DNA of 64,000 bases from Faecalibacterium prausnitzii (GTDB lineage Bacteria; Bacillota; Clostridia; Oscillospirales; Ruminococcaceae): NCBI RefSeq assembly GCF_019967995.1, contig NZ_CP065377.1, forward strand, positions 2,790,001 to 2,854,000, given 5' to 3'. A model generated the notes under the pieces. That model was not told the DNA's origin and made no database searches. It worked only from the letters and a program-made list of their open reading frames with translations. A program made the translations under genes and the position numbers. Below are positions 16,924 to 24,563 of this stretch, in pieces. Every line of letters starts with the position of its first letter. Position 1 is the stretch's first letter.

Positions 16924-18141
16924 ATGGCACGTTTTACTCTTCCCCGCGATCTGTACCACGGCAAGGGCGCGCTGGAAGCCCTGAAGTCCTTCACCGGCAA
17001 AAAGGCCATGATCTGTGTGGGCGGCGGCTCCATGAAGCGGTTCGGTTTCCTGGACCGTGCGGTCAGCTACCTGAAGGAAGCCGGCATGGAAGTCGAGCTG
17101 TTTGAAGGCATCGAGCCGGACCCCTCGGTCGAGACCGTCATGCGCGGTGCCGAGGCCATGCTGAAGTTCGAACCGGACTGGATCATCGCCATGGGCGGCG
17201 GTTCCCCCATTGACGCCGCAAAGGCCATGTGGATCAAGTACGAGTACCCGGAGATCACCTTTGAGGAGATGTGCAAGGTCTTCGGCATCCCGCCGCTGCG
17301 CCGCAAGGCACACTTCTGCGCCATCTCTTCCACCTCCGGCACCGCCACCGAGGTGACCGCATTCTCCATCATCACCGATTACCAGAAGGGCATCAAGTAC
17401 CCCATCGCCGACTTCGAGATCACCCCGGACGTCGCCATCGTCGATCCCGACCTGGCTGAGACCATGCCCAAGAAGCTGGTCGCACACACCGGCATGGACG
17501 CCATGACCCACGCTATTGAGGCTTATGTCTCCACCGCACACTGTGATTATACCGACCCGCTGGCCATCTTTGCCATCCGGATGATCCAGGGCGATCTGGT
17601 GGACAGCTACAACGGCGACATGGCCAAGCGTGATTCGATGCACAACGCACAGTGCCTGGCCGGCATGGCCTTCTCCAACGCGCTGCTGGGCATCGTCCAC
17701 TCCATGGCCCACAAGACTGGCGCTGCCTTTGCAGACTACGGCGCACACATCATCCATGGTGCAGCCAACGCCATGTATCTGCCCAAGGTCATCGCGTTCA
17801 ACGCCAAAGACCCCGAAGCCAAAAAGCGCTATGGCATCATTGCCGACGAGATGAAGCTCGGCGGTGCCAATGACGACGAGAAGGTCCAGCTGCTCATCGC
17901 ACACCTGCGCGGCATGAACGACGCGCTGAACATCCCCCACTGCATCCAGCACTACGGCCCGGATTCCTATCCTGCCGAGCAGGGCTTCGTTCCGGAGGAA
18001 GTCTTCCTGGAGCGTCTGCCGGAGATCGCCAAGAATGCCATCGGCGATGCCTGCACCGGTTCCAATCCCCGCCAGCCCAGCCAGGAGGAGATGGAGAAGC
18101 TGCTCAAGTGCTGCTACTACGATACCGACGTTGATTTCTGA
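16924..18141 (+). CDS. Iron-containing alcohol dehydrogenase
   Basis: The 405-residue group III dehydrogenase has the NAD(P)-binding GGGS motifs (VGGGSMKRFG and AMGGGSPIDAAKAM). Its metal site includes GMDAMTHAIEAY, with the Asp and His ligands, and GIVHSMAHKTGA plus AHIIHGAANAMYLP with two more histidines. Sequence features resemble the dehydrogenase half of bifunctional AdhE, but the aldehyde dehydrogenase half is absent. It likely reduces an aldehyde to an alcohol in fermentation; the substrate cannot be read from the sequence. It is a single-gene unit with its own promoter and terminator. Confidence 0.9.
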   Translation: MARFTLPRDLYHGKGALEALKSFTGKKAMICVGGGSMKRFGFLDRAVSYLKEAGMEVELFEGIEPDPSVETVMRGAEAMLKFEPDWIIAMGGGSPIDAAKAMWIKYEYPEITFEEMCKVFGIPPLRRKAHFCAISSTSGTATEVTAFSIITDYQKGIKYPIADFEITPDVAIVDPDLAETMPKKLVAHTGMDAMTHAIEAYVSTAHCDYTDPLAIFAIRMIQGDLVDSYNGDMAKRDSMHNAQCLAGMAFSNALLGIVHSMAHKTGAAFADYGAHIIHGAANAMYLPKVIAFNAKDPEAKKRYGIIADEMKLGGANDDEKVQLLIAHLRGMNDALNIPHCIQHYGPDSYPAEQGFVPEEVFLERLPEIAKNAIGDACTGSNPRQPSQEEMEKLLKCCYYDTDVDF

Positions 18142-18173
18142 TCCCGATCTTTTCTGAGATTCCTCTTTCCCAT

Positions 18174-18220
18174 AAACGCAGAGCCGCAGACCCTCACCGG
18201 GCCTGCGGCTCCGCGTTTAT
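18174..18220 (+). terminator. Terminator after the alcohol dehydrogenase gene
   Basis: Stem AAACGCAGAGCCGCAG with CTGCGGCTCCGCGTTT (one mismatch), loop of 13 bases, then TTTATTG. Confidence 0.75.
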
Positions 18221-18223
18221 TGG

Positions 18224-18252
18224 TTGAAAGTTGTTTTTCTTTCTGTTATACT
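18224..18252 (+). promoter_or_regulatory. Promoter of the small hydrophobic peptide gene
   Basis: TTGAAA (18224-18229), 17 bases, TATACT (18247-18252). The start site near 18259 gives a leader of about 110 bases that begins GAGAACGCTGTCC. Confidence 0.8.
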
Positions 18253-18331
18253 ACCAAGTGAGAACGCTGTCCATATGGTAGGCGGTCAGCCCCTTCCGCT
18301 TTTTGCGGGGGAGGCGATTTTCTTATATGGT

Positions 18332-18361
18332 TTCCCCCGACGCTTTTGCGAAAGGGGGGAA
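18332..18361 (+). promoter_or_regulatory. Hairpin covering the ribosome binding site of the peptide gene
   Basis: TTCCCCC (18332-18338) can pair with GGGGGGA (18354-18360), closing a loop that itself contains CGC-TTTT-GCG. The G run is the only Shine-Dalgarno-like sequence before the ATG at 18368, so the hairpin would hide it. Confidence 0.55.
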
Positions 18362-18367
18362 TGGCCC

Positions 18368-18472
18368 ATGACGCTGTCGGAAGTCTTACAGTTGCTCGCA
18401 CTGCTTGGTGGTGCAGTTTATGTGACCTTTCAAATCAGTTGGACTATTTTTACACACCTGCATAAGAAATGA
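18368..18472 (+). CDS. Small hydrophobic peptide (34 aa), candidate type I toxin
   Basis: The peptide starts MTLSEVLQLLALLGGAVYVT, spans the membrane once (about residues 6-28) and ends with a positively charged THLHKK tail. Size, hydrophobic core and basic tail are like holin-like and type I toxins of Firmicutes, though the family assignment is from memory only. The stop codon lies inside the stem of the following terminator. A divergent, consensus promoter on the other strand points back at the gene from 18586, as expected for an antisense antitoxin RNA. An upstream in-frame start at 18224 would read through the promoter and is rejected. Confidence 0.65.
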   Translation: MTLSEVLQLLALLGGAVYVTFQISWTIFTHLHKK

Positions 18473-18508
18473 CCGCCCGAAGCTCCTACACTCGGCGGTC
18501 ATTCTTAT
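18465..18508. terminator. Shared bidirectional terminator of the peptide cassette
   Basis: AATGACCGCC and GGCGGTCATT form a stem around an 18-base loop. A T-rich tract follows on the plus strand and TTTCTT on the minus strand, so both converging transcripts could end here. The TGACCGCC arm is also complementary to GGCGGTCA at 18281-18288 in the peptide mRNA leader. Confidence 0.7.
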
Positions 18509-18551
18509 GACTTCACGGAGGAGCTGACCGTTGCCGGACAGCGTTCTCTTT
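18466..18551 (-). ncRNA. Candidate antisense RNA of the peptide gene
   Basis: Its existence is inferred from a strong minus-strand promoter and the shared terminator, giving an RNA of about 85 bases with no reading frame. Its 5' region (GAGAACGCTGTCC, then CGGTCAGC) is nearly the same as the 5' region of the peptide mRNA. The two ends of the cassette are thus inverted repeats. It overlaps the 3' end of the peptide mRNA. Confidence 0.5.
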
Positions 18552-18557
18552 AGTTGT

Positions 18558-18586
18558 ATTATATCATTCAACCATAAAAATTTCAA
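18558..18586 (-). promoter_or_regulatory. Promoter of the candidate antisense RNA
   Basis: On the minus strand, TTGAAA (18586-18581), 17 bases, TATAAT (18563-18558). Confidence 0.8.
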
Positions 18587-18596
18587 CCACAAAACA

Positions 18597-18632
18597 AAAA
18601 AGACACCCCAAAGCCAAACGGCTTCGAGGTGT
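18597..18632 (-). terminator. Terminator after tRNA-Thr copy 2
   Basis: Minus-strand stem GACACCTCGAAGCC with GGCTTTGGGGTGTC (two G-T pairs), then TTTTTTG. Confidence 0.85.
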
Positions 18633-18639
18633 CCTGAGC

Positions 18640-18715
<76 letters not shown>

Positions 18716-18792
18716 ACAATCACAGCTCAATTAGTTTATCATAAAACGCACCGCTTGGCAAGAGGTTTTTGCAAAAAAGTTCGATTTTTCTC

Positions 18793-18830
18793 AAAAAGAG
18801 GTCGTCACGCTGCGTGACGACCTCTTTTGG
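18793..18830 (-). terminator. Terminator of rpoD
   Basis: Minus-strand stem AAAAGAGGTCGTCACGC with GCGTGACGACCTCTTTT, then TTGAG; it lies 10 bases after the rpoD stop. Confidence 0.85.
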
Positions 18831-18840
18831 GTTTTCTTTC

Positions 18841-20223
18841 TTACTCGATCAGACCGTTCAGCAGCGCCAGGCACTTGCGGCTGTGCAGCTTGCGGATGGC
18901 CTTGGCTTCGATCTGGCGGACACGTTCACGGGTAACGCCGAAATCGCGGCCGACCTCTTCCAGCGTGCGGGGGCGGCCATCGTCCAGACCGAAGCGCAGC
19001 CGGATGACCTTCTCCTCACGGGGGGTCAGGCTCTTGAGGGCCTGATTGATCTGCTGGGCCACCATGGCGCGGTCGGCTGCCTTGCCGGGAGCCTCCGCGT
19101 TTTCGTCGGCGACGAAATCGCCCAGCGAGGAATCCTCCTCCTCACCGACGGGGCTTTCCAGGCTGGCCGGCTCCTGCGCCATGCGCTGGATCTCGCGGAC
19201 GCGCTCGACGCTCATATCCATGGCCTTTGCCAGCTCTTCCGGGGTGGGCTCGTGGCCGTTCTGGTAGACCAGCTGGTTGGTGGCCTGCCGCATCCGGTTG
19301 ATGGTCTCGACCATGTGCACCGGGATGCGGATGGTACGGGCCTGGTCTGCGATGGCGCGGGTGATGGCCTGACGGATCCACCAGGTGGCGTAGGTGGAGA
19401 AGCGGAAGCCGCGGTCGCAGTCGAACTTTTCAGCGGCCTTGATGAGGCCGATGTTGCCCTCCTGGATCAGGTCGAGGAATGCCAGATTGTGGCCCACGTG
19501 CTTCTTGGCGATGGAAACAACCAGACGCAGGTTAGCTTCGCTCAGGCTGCGGCGGGCGTTCAGGCCGTCGCGGCGGGTCTTCAGCAGCTCCTGACGGCGC
19601 TCCTCGGTCAGAGGGCCGTTCTCGATCTCTTCCTCAGCCTTCTCTTCCGCTGCCTTTTCCTCGGCATCCTCGGTGGACTTCTCGCCGCCCTCGTCGTCCA
19701 GATCCTCGTTGTAGCTGCGGCTGTTCTCATCCTCTTCGAACGAGAAGCGGGCGCTGTTCTTCTTGATGTACTCCGGCGCACCGTACTTGATGCGGTCTGC
19801 CTGAAGGATGTGTGCTGCTTCGGCACCGGCATGGATACGGCGGCTCAGCTCCACTTCCTGCTCTGCGCTCAGCAGCGGGATCTGACCGATCTGCTTGAGG
19901 TAGTTCTTCACGGGGTCGTCCAGCAGCTCATCCATCGCTGCCTTCAGGTCGGCCGGGTTCTCCTCGGCTTCCTCTTCCTCGTCAACGCCCAGGCCCAGCT
20001 CATCGCTGTTGGCCTCGGCGTTCTCCACCTCGGCAAGGATGCTGTCCACGTCCAGGCTGGCATCCTCTTCCGCCTCGTTGTCCAGAACTTTGATGCCGCG
20101 CTCCTCCAACAGGGTGTAGAGGGTCTCCACATCCATCCGGCACTGCGAGGCCAGCGTTTTGGCCTCCTGTGCGCTCAGGGTGCCTTCGCCTTTCGTCAAC
20201 AGTTCCTTCAAAGTCATGCCCAT
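18841..20223 (-). CDS. rpoD: Primary RNA polymerase sigma factor (sigma-70/RpoD)
   Basis: This 460-residue housekeeping sigma factor has an N-terminal region 1.1-like part (1-100) and region 1.2 ([21 protein letters not shown], about 103-123). Region 2 contains [12 protein letters not shown] and [17 protein letters not shown], and region 4 ends [32 protein letters not shown]. Between regions 1.2 and 2 there is an acidic, low-complexity insertion (about residues 160-205, rich in Glu and Asp). The ATG follows AAGGAG. The conserved region 2.4/4.2 fits the TTGACA/TATAAT promoters seen here. Confidence 0.96.
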   Translation of the reverse strand: MGMTLKELLTKGEGTLSAQEAKTLASQCRMDVETLYTLLEERGIKVLDNEAEEDASLDVDSILAEVENAEANSDELGLGVDEEEEAEENPADLKAAMDELLDDPVKNYLKQIGQIPLLSAEQEVELSRRIHAGAEAAHILQADRIKYGAPEYIKKNSARFSFEEDENSRSYNEDLDDEGGEKSTEDAEEKAAEEKAEEEIENGPLTEERRQELLKTRRDGLNARRSLSEANLRLVVSIAKKHVGHNLAFLDLIQEGNIGLIKAAEKFDCDRGFRFSTYATWWIRQAITRAIADQARTIRIPVHMVETINRMRQATNQLVYQNGHEPTPEELAKAMDMSVERVREIQRMAQEPASLESPVGEEEDSSLGDFVADENAEAPGKAADRAMVAQQINQALKSLTPREEKVIRLRFGLDDGRPRTLEEVGRDFGVTRERVRQIEAKAIRKLHSRKCLALLNGLIE

Positions 20224-20303
20224 TTCGCTCTCTCCTTTTCACGCCGGACGTGGTTCCGCCCGGAAGTGACGTTGTATCATAGTTTTGTCCGCTGTCGGGC
20301 CGG

Positions 20304-21284
20304 TCAAATCACCAGGCCGCCGTTCACGCCGAACACCTGGCCGGTGATGTACCCGGCATCCTCTCCGGCGAGGAACACCAGCAGCTTCGCCACCTCGTCC
20401 GCACTGCCCAGACGGCCCACCGGGGTCTCCTCGGCCAGTGCCGCCTTGTCCTCGGCGGTAAAGGCAGCCATCATATCGGTGTCGATGACACCCGGAGCCA
20501 CACAGTTGACGGTGATGCCGCTGGGGCCCTCCTCTTTGGCGAGGGCCTTGGTCAGGCCGATGAGGCCCGCTTTGGCAGCGGAATAATGGACCTCGCAGCT
20601 GCCGCCGGTCTGGCCCCACATGCTGCTGACCGTCAGGATGCGGCCCGCCTTGCGGCGGATCATCCCCGGCAGTGCCAGCTGGCACAGGTAGAACGCACCG
20701 GTCAGGTTCACGTCCAGCATATGCTGCCATTCGTCGGGGGTGATGTCGGTGAACAGCTTCTGCTGGGCGATGCCCGCATTGCTCACCAGCACATCCACCC
20801 GGCCCAGCGCCTGCTCCGCCGCATGGAATGCGACCTCGCAGCTGGCGCGGGATGCCACATCGCACTGGATGGCGATGCAGCCGGGCAGCTCCTGTTCCAG
20901 AGCCGCCGCCGCGTCGGCGTTGGTGTGGTAGAACACCGCCACACGGTCGCCCGCCGCGTAAAACGCCCGCGCTGCCGCTGCGCCGATGCCCCGGTCGCCG
21001 CCGGAGATCAGCACACACCGCCCGTTGGCAGGCCGGGGCGGTGCCTCCGGCTGCGGTTCGGGTGCTGCGGGTGCTTCCAGCTGCGGCATGTCCGGCGCTG
21101 CCGCTTCTGCGGCTGGCTCCGGCCTGCGGTCCGGCAGCACGATGGTCGGTTCCTCATCGGCTGCGGGTTCCCGCGTTTCAGCCGGGGCTTCCGGTCCGGC
21201 CTCTTCCGCTGCCTTGGGCAGCTCCACCGGTGCGGCGTCCTCGTCCTGCAGATTGAATGTCAGCTCAAATTCGTCATCGTACAA
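20304..21284 (-). CDS. SDR family oxidoreductase (FabG-like) with long disordered N-terminus
   Basis: Residues 88-326 form a classical short-chain dehydrogenase: the GGDRGIG nucleotide motif, VSNAGIAQ, catalytic Ser in VSSMWGQ and the Tyr-x-x-x-Lys pair in HYSAAKAG. It resembles 3-oxoacyl-ACP reductase. The first 87 residues are an Ala/Pro/Glu-rich tail without predicted fold (MYDDEFELTFNLQDED, then PEAPAETREPAADEEP). The start codon is TTG, with AGGAGGG 8 bases upstream. It lies 80 bases upstream of rpoD, so read-through into rpoD is possible. The true substrate is not known. Confidence 0.85.
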   Translation of the reverse strand: MYDDEFELTFNLQDEDAAPVELPKAAEEAGPEAPAETREPAADEEPTIVLPDRRPEPAAEAAAPDMPQLEAPAAPEPQPEAPPRPANGRCVLISGGDRGIGAAAARAFYAAGDRVAVFYHTNADAAAALEQELPGCIAIQCDVASRASCEVAFHAAEQALGRVDVLVSNAGIAQQKLFTDITPDEWQHMLDVNLTGAFYLCQLALPGMIRRKAGRILTVSSMWGQTGGSCEVHYSAAKAGLIGLTKALAKEEGPSGITVNCVAPGVIDTDMMAAFTAEDKAALAEETPVGRLGSADEVAKLLVFLAGEDAGYITGQVFGVNGGLVI

Positions 21285-21482
21285 GAGTCAGCCCTCCTGT
21301 CGCTTGTTCTCTGCCCGCGCAAAAATCCGCACAGGCAGGAGGAACTGCCGTTCCACGCTCCCCAGAACAGCGCTCTGCTCACTTCTTCCGGTCAAGTCCG
21401 GTCCTGCGGCGTGCCTGGGAACGATTGTGTGTGGTTTCGACAAGTTTCCATTGAATAATATAGCACAATTTCTCGAAAAAAG
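21285..21482 (-). other. Leader region of the SDR gene with several hairpins
   Basis: Minus-strand transcription from a TATATTATT -10-like region (about 21450-21460) would give a leader of about 170 bases. It can form small hairpins such as GGAAC-GGCA-GTTCC and CTGCC...GGGCAG. No known RNA family was recognised, and no reading frame over 60 codons on this strand looks real. Confidence 0.3.
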
Positions 21483-21524
21483 AAAGTGGGAACCGCAGAC
21501 TTTTTCACGCAGTTCCCACTTTTT
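21483..21524. terminator. Terminator after tadA
   Basis: Stem AAGTGGGAACTGCG with CGGTTCCCACTT and T-rich tracts on both sides, ending the tadA transcript on the minus strand. Confidence 0.85.
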
Positions 21525-21531
21525 TCAATTT

Positions 21532-22020
21532 TCACTTTGTCACAGGCGGTCTCCAGCGGGGTTTGCCGGCCCGCTCCTCCCGCAGCCGGAGGAAAAACGC
21601 CTGCAACAGCGCCTGTGCTTCCTCGGCCCGCAGCCCGTTTTCCACCGCCGGGTGGTGATTGAACGGCAGGGCGAACAGGTCGGTCACCGACCCGCAGCAG
21701 CCCGCTTTCGTGTCTGCCGCCCCGTAGACCACCCGCCGGATACGGCTGTTGAGGATGGCCCCGCTGCACATGGGGCAGGGTTCCAGCGTCACGAACAGCT
21801 CACACTGCCACAGCCGCCAGCCGCCCAGCTTTTTGCAGGCCGCATCAATGGCCAGCAGCTCGGCATGGTGGAGGGCATTTTTCTCGGTCTCCCGCGTATT
21901 GTGGGCCGACGCGATGATCTCGCCGTCCTTCGCGATGACGGCCCCCACCGGTACTTCGCCCAGCGCAGCGGCCTGTTCGGCTTCGGCCAGCGCCGCGCCC
22001 ATCAGTTCATAATCGGTCAT
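21532..22020 (-). CDS. tadA: tRNA-specific adenosine deaminase (TadA)
   Basis: TadA converts adenosine 34 of tRNA-Arg to inosine. The 162 residues hold the deaminase zinc site: HAE (in ALHHAELLAID, with the catalytic Glu) and PCPMC (LEPCPMCSGAI). The start MTDYELMG at 22020 is preceded by AAAGGGG and overlaps the upstream protease gene by 4 bases (ATGA). A frame open to 22122 is not used. The C-terminal helix region FFLRLREERAGK is usual for TadA. Confidence 0.93.
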   Translation of the reverse strand: MTDYELMGAALAEAEQAAALGEVPVGAVIAKDGEIIASAHNTRETEKNALHHAELLAIDAACKKLGGWRLWQCELFVTLEPCPMCSGAILNSRIRRVVYGAADTKAGCCGSVTDLFALPFNHHPAVENGLRAEEAQALLQAFFLRLREERAGKPRWRPPVTK

Positions 22021-22436
22021 GGTGTTCCCCTTTCTGCCAGGCAGCGGGCCAGCACGGCCCCATTGTTCAGGATATGCAGCAGGATGCCGGGCAGAAGGCT
22101 TTTCGACCGGTCTGCCGCCCATCCGAAGAGCAGCCCCATCCCCAGCGCGTACGCTTTGGCCCGCAGACTGCCATGCAGCGCTGCAAACAGCACCGCCTGC
22201 CCCAGGATGGCCGCATTCCGCCCCAGCGGACGCAGCAGCCGCAGCGCGGCCCCGCGAAAGACCAGTTCCTCCGCCACCGGCAGCACCAGACAGCTGCGCA
22301 GGAGACCTGCCGCCCCCGCCGGGGCCGCAGCCGACGATGGAAACAGCAGTTCAGACCCCGCTGCCAGCGCAGCCCAGAGCAGTGCCGCCAGACCGAACGT
22401 TTTCCAGAACACGGCCGGTTCCTGTTTTTCTTTCAC
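22017..22436 (-). CDS. CPBP family intramembrane metalloprotease (Abi-like)
   Basis: This membrane protein, about 139 residues from the chosen start, carries the three family motifs: EELVFRG (the EExxxR glutamates), FAALHGSL (FxxxH) and HILNN (HxxxN/B). Such proteases process membrane substrates; the target is unknown. The start is uncertain. The ATG at 22451 would be almost leaderless relative to the promoter at 22460-22489, while the GTG at 22436 has GGAGGG 6 bases upstream and is chosen here. It is translated together with tadA. Confidence 0.75.
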   Translation of the reverse strand: MKEKQEPAVFWKTFGLAALLWAALAAGSELLFPSSAAAPAGAAGLLRSCLVLPVAEELVFRGAALRLLRPLGRNAAILGQAVLFAALHGSLRAKAYALGMGLLFGWAADRSKSLLPGILLHILNNGAVLARCLAERGTP

Positions 22437-22459
22437 GCACAGCCCTCCCATCGGCGGAC

Positions 22460-22489
22460 ATTGTACCACATCCGCCCCCATTTGCGCAA
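22460..22489 (-). promoter_or_regulatory. Promoter of the CPBP-tadA operon
   Basis: Minus strand TTGCGC (22489-22484), 18 bases, TACAAT (22465-22460). Confidence 0.55.
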
Positions 22490-22537
22490 GCCGCGGAGCT
22501 GTTTTGCGAAAATGCGAAGAAATTTTTGCTCAAACAA

Positions 22538-22567
22538 TTGACTTTTTCCCTCTGCATCTGGTATAAT
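22538..22567 (+). promoter_or_regulatory. Promoter of degV
   Basis: TTGACT (22538-22543), 18 bases, TATAAT (22562-22567); divergent from the CPBP promoter. Confidence 0.75.
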
Positions 22568-22629
22568 TCCCACGACTTTTCTGATGAATTGGTCGTTTTA
22601 CGGCCACGACCCTCGGAGGTATTGTATTT

Positions 22630-23490
22630 ATGATCCGTATTCTCACCGATTCTGCGTCCGACATCCTGCCCGCCGAAGCCGAGCAGCTGGGCGTGACCGT
22701 CATCCCCCTGAACGTCACGCTGGAGGACGGCACCGTCCTGCGGGATGGCGTGGACATGACCCCCTCCGCCTACTATGAGATCCTGGCCGGGTGCCGCAAG
22801 CTGCCCACCACCAGCCAGCCCAGCCCGGAACTGTTCGAGAACTTCTTCCTCGAAGCCGCTGCCGCTGGGGACGAGGTCATCGGCATCTTCCTGTCCCACG
22901 CACTGTCCGGCACCTATCAGTGCGCCAAGTTGGCCGCCGACATGGCCAATGTGGACAACGTCCTCTTTGTGGACAGCGGACACGTCTGCCTGAGCGAAGC
23001 CCTGCTCGTTCGCCTGGCCGTCCAGCTGCGGGATTCCGGCAAAACGGCCGGTCAGATCGCCGCCATTCTGGAGCACGCCAAGGAGCACCTGCACCTTGTG
23101 GCCGCCATCGACGACCTGAAGTACCTGCGCAAGGGCGGCCGCCTGCCCGCTGCCGTAGCCGTCGCAGGCGGGATGCTGGGCATCAAGCCCCTTATCACCA
23201 TCCAGGACGGCAAGGTCGCTATGGCAGGCAAGGCCCGCGGCCTGCCCGGCGCCTACGTGGCCCTGTTCAAGAAGGTCGAGGAGATGGGCGGCATCACCCC
23301 CGCCTTCCCGGCGCTGGCCGGTTACACCGTCTCCCCCCGTGAGGTGACGCCCATCCAGGCCTACCTGCGCGACAACCTGCAGCAGGAAGACCTGCTGGTC
23401 CGCCAGATCGGCTGTGTCATCGGCACCCACGCCGGCCCAGGCGCTTTCGGCATCGCCTTCTTCGACAAGGCCCTGACGCTGGATCTGTAA
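22630..23490 (+). CDS. DegV family fatty-acid-binding protein
   Basis: The 286 residues begin MIRILTDSASDILP, the family start, and include FLSHALSGTYQ, where serine and threonine bind the carboxylate of a fatty acid, and DLKYLRKGGR. In other Firmicutes such proteins (FakB) present fatty acids to the kinase FakA; no fakA is in the window. The gene stands alone between its promoter and a strong terminator. Confidence 0.92.
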   Translation: MIRILTDSASDILPAEAEQLGVTVIPLNVTLEDGTVLRDGVDMTPSAYYEILAGCRKLPTTSQPSPELFENFFLEAAAAGDEVIGIFLSHALSGTYQCAKLAADMANVDNVLFVDSGHVCLSEALLVRLAVQLRDSGKTAGQIAAILEHAKEHLHLVAAIDDLKYLRKGGRLPAAVAVAGGMLGIKPLITIQDGKVAMAGKARGLPGAYVALFKKVEEMGGITPAFPALAGYTVSPREVTPIQAYLRDNLQQEDLLVRQIGCVIGTHAGPGAFGIAFFDKALTLDL

Positions 23491-23501
23491 CCCTCAGACG
23501 C

Positions 23502-23541
23502 AAAAACGAGGAACTGTTTTGTGCAGTTCCTCGTTTTTTTG
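23502..23541. terminator. Terminator after degV
   Basis: Stem AAAACGAGGAACTG with CAGTTCCTCGTTTT and seven Ts; it also lies just past the 49-codon minus-strand gene. Confidence 0.93.
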
Positions 23542-23542
23542 T

Positions 23543-23692
23543 TTATGCGCCTATCTGGGACCAGTCGATGTCTTCCGCGTCCACAAATTCGTCGTTTTCC
23601 GCCTCATTCAGGAGCTTTGCTTCTTCCGGCGTCAGTTTTGTGAAATCCGGGTCCCACGCCAGAACCAGTTTTTTGATTAATTTATGTATCAT
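23543..23692 (-). CDS. Small acidic protein (49 aa)
   Basis: The frame starts MIHKLIKKLVLAWDPDFTKL and continues TPEEAKLLNEAENDEFVDAE to DIDWSQIGA. A basic start is followed by a strongly acidic helix-like body. Its ATG lies one base after the stop of the TauE/SafE gene (TAAAATG), so it may be translated by coupling; no good ribosome site of its own is seen. Similar short acidic proteins recur in clostridia as conserved hypotheticals. The function is unknown. Confidence 0.55.
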   Translation of the reverse strand: MIHKLIKKLVLAWDPDFTKLTPEEAKLLNEAENDEFVDAEDIDWSQIGA

Positions 23693-23693
23693 T

Positions 23694-24473
23694 TTACAAC
23701 ACCGCGTCCGAAACGAGCTTGCCCAGCAGGAGCACCAGCACCACGAGCATCATGGGGCGGATGAACTTGGCGCCGTTCTTCAGGGCAAAATGCGACCCCA
23801 GCAGGTTGCCCACGATGCCGCTGACGGCGCAGGGGATGCCCACCGAAAAGACCACCAGCCCGTTCATCAGGTAGGTGACCAGACTGGCGTAGTTGCTGGC
23901 AAGGTTGAGCACCTTGGCGTTGCCGCCTGCCGTGCGCAGGTCAAAGCCCATCAGAGTGGTAAAGGCGATGATGGCAAAGGTCCCGGTGCCGGGGCCGAAG
24001 ATGCCATCGTACAGGCCGATGCCCAGACCGATGGCCAGAGCCAGCACGGCTTTTTTGGCCGTCAGGGTGCCGTCGTCGCGGTTCTCGTCCGGCAGATTCC
24101 GCCGCCACAGGATGAGCACGGCCGCGATGGGCAGGATGACGAGCATCATGGCCCGCAGCGCCTCATCGCTGAGCAGCAGCACGATGTGGGAGCCAAGGGC
24201 ACTGCCCACAAAGCTGCCCGCTGCTGCCAGCAGGCCCACTTTGATGTTCATGGCACCCTTTTGGAAAAACTGCGCCGTGGCAAAGGTGGTGCCGCAGGCG
24301 GCGCTGAATTTGTTGGTGCCGTAGGTGTAGTGGGCCGGGAGCCCCGCAAACAGGTAGGCCGGCAGGCTGATGAGTCCGCCGCCGCCCGCTGCCGAGTCCA
24401 CAAAGCCCGCAAAGCCGGTCATGCACATCAGGAAGACCAGCATCAGCGGGGAGATCGTTATACTTTCTGTCAT
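23694..24473 (-). CDS. TauE/SafE (TSUP) family transporter
   Basis: The 259-residue protein has about eight membrane segments and the two repeated family motifs: GFVDSAAGGGGLISLPAYL near the start, and GIGLYDGIFGPGTGTFAIIAF with GGNAKVLNLASNYASL in the second half. Members move sulfite, sulfonates or related anions. The substrate cannot be assigned here; no sulfur-metabolism gene is next to it. Confidence 0.9.
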   Translation of the reverse strand: MTESITISPLMLVFLMCMTGFAGFVDSAAGGGGLISLPAYLFAGLPAHYTYGTNKFSAACGTTFATAQFFQKGAMNIKVGLLAAAGSFVGSALGSHIVLLLSDEALRAMMLVILPIAAVLILWRRNLPDENRDDGTLTAKKAVLALAIGLGIGLYDGIFGPGTGTFAIIAFTTLMGFDLRTAGGNAKVLNLASNYASLVTYLMNGLVVFSVGIPCAVSGIVGNLLGSHFALKNGAKFIRPMMLVVLVLLLGKLVSDAVL

Positions 24474-24563
24474 GTTTCCCTCTATTTTTCACGTCATTGT
24501 ATATTTTTTCGGTTTTTCACGGCCGGTTCCTCCGGGAGGAGCCGACGGGGCACCGCGAACGGG

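Noticed and set aside
21290..21450. Possible SRP (4.5S) RNA on the minus strand
   Set aside because: A GGAA tetraloop-like CCGGAAG is present, but the GGTCC...GGAAGCAG core and symmetric loop needed for SRP helix 8 are missing.
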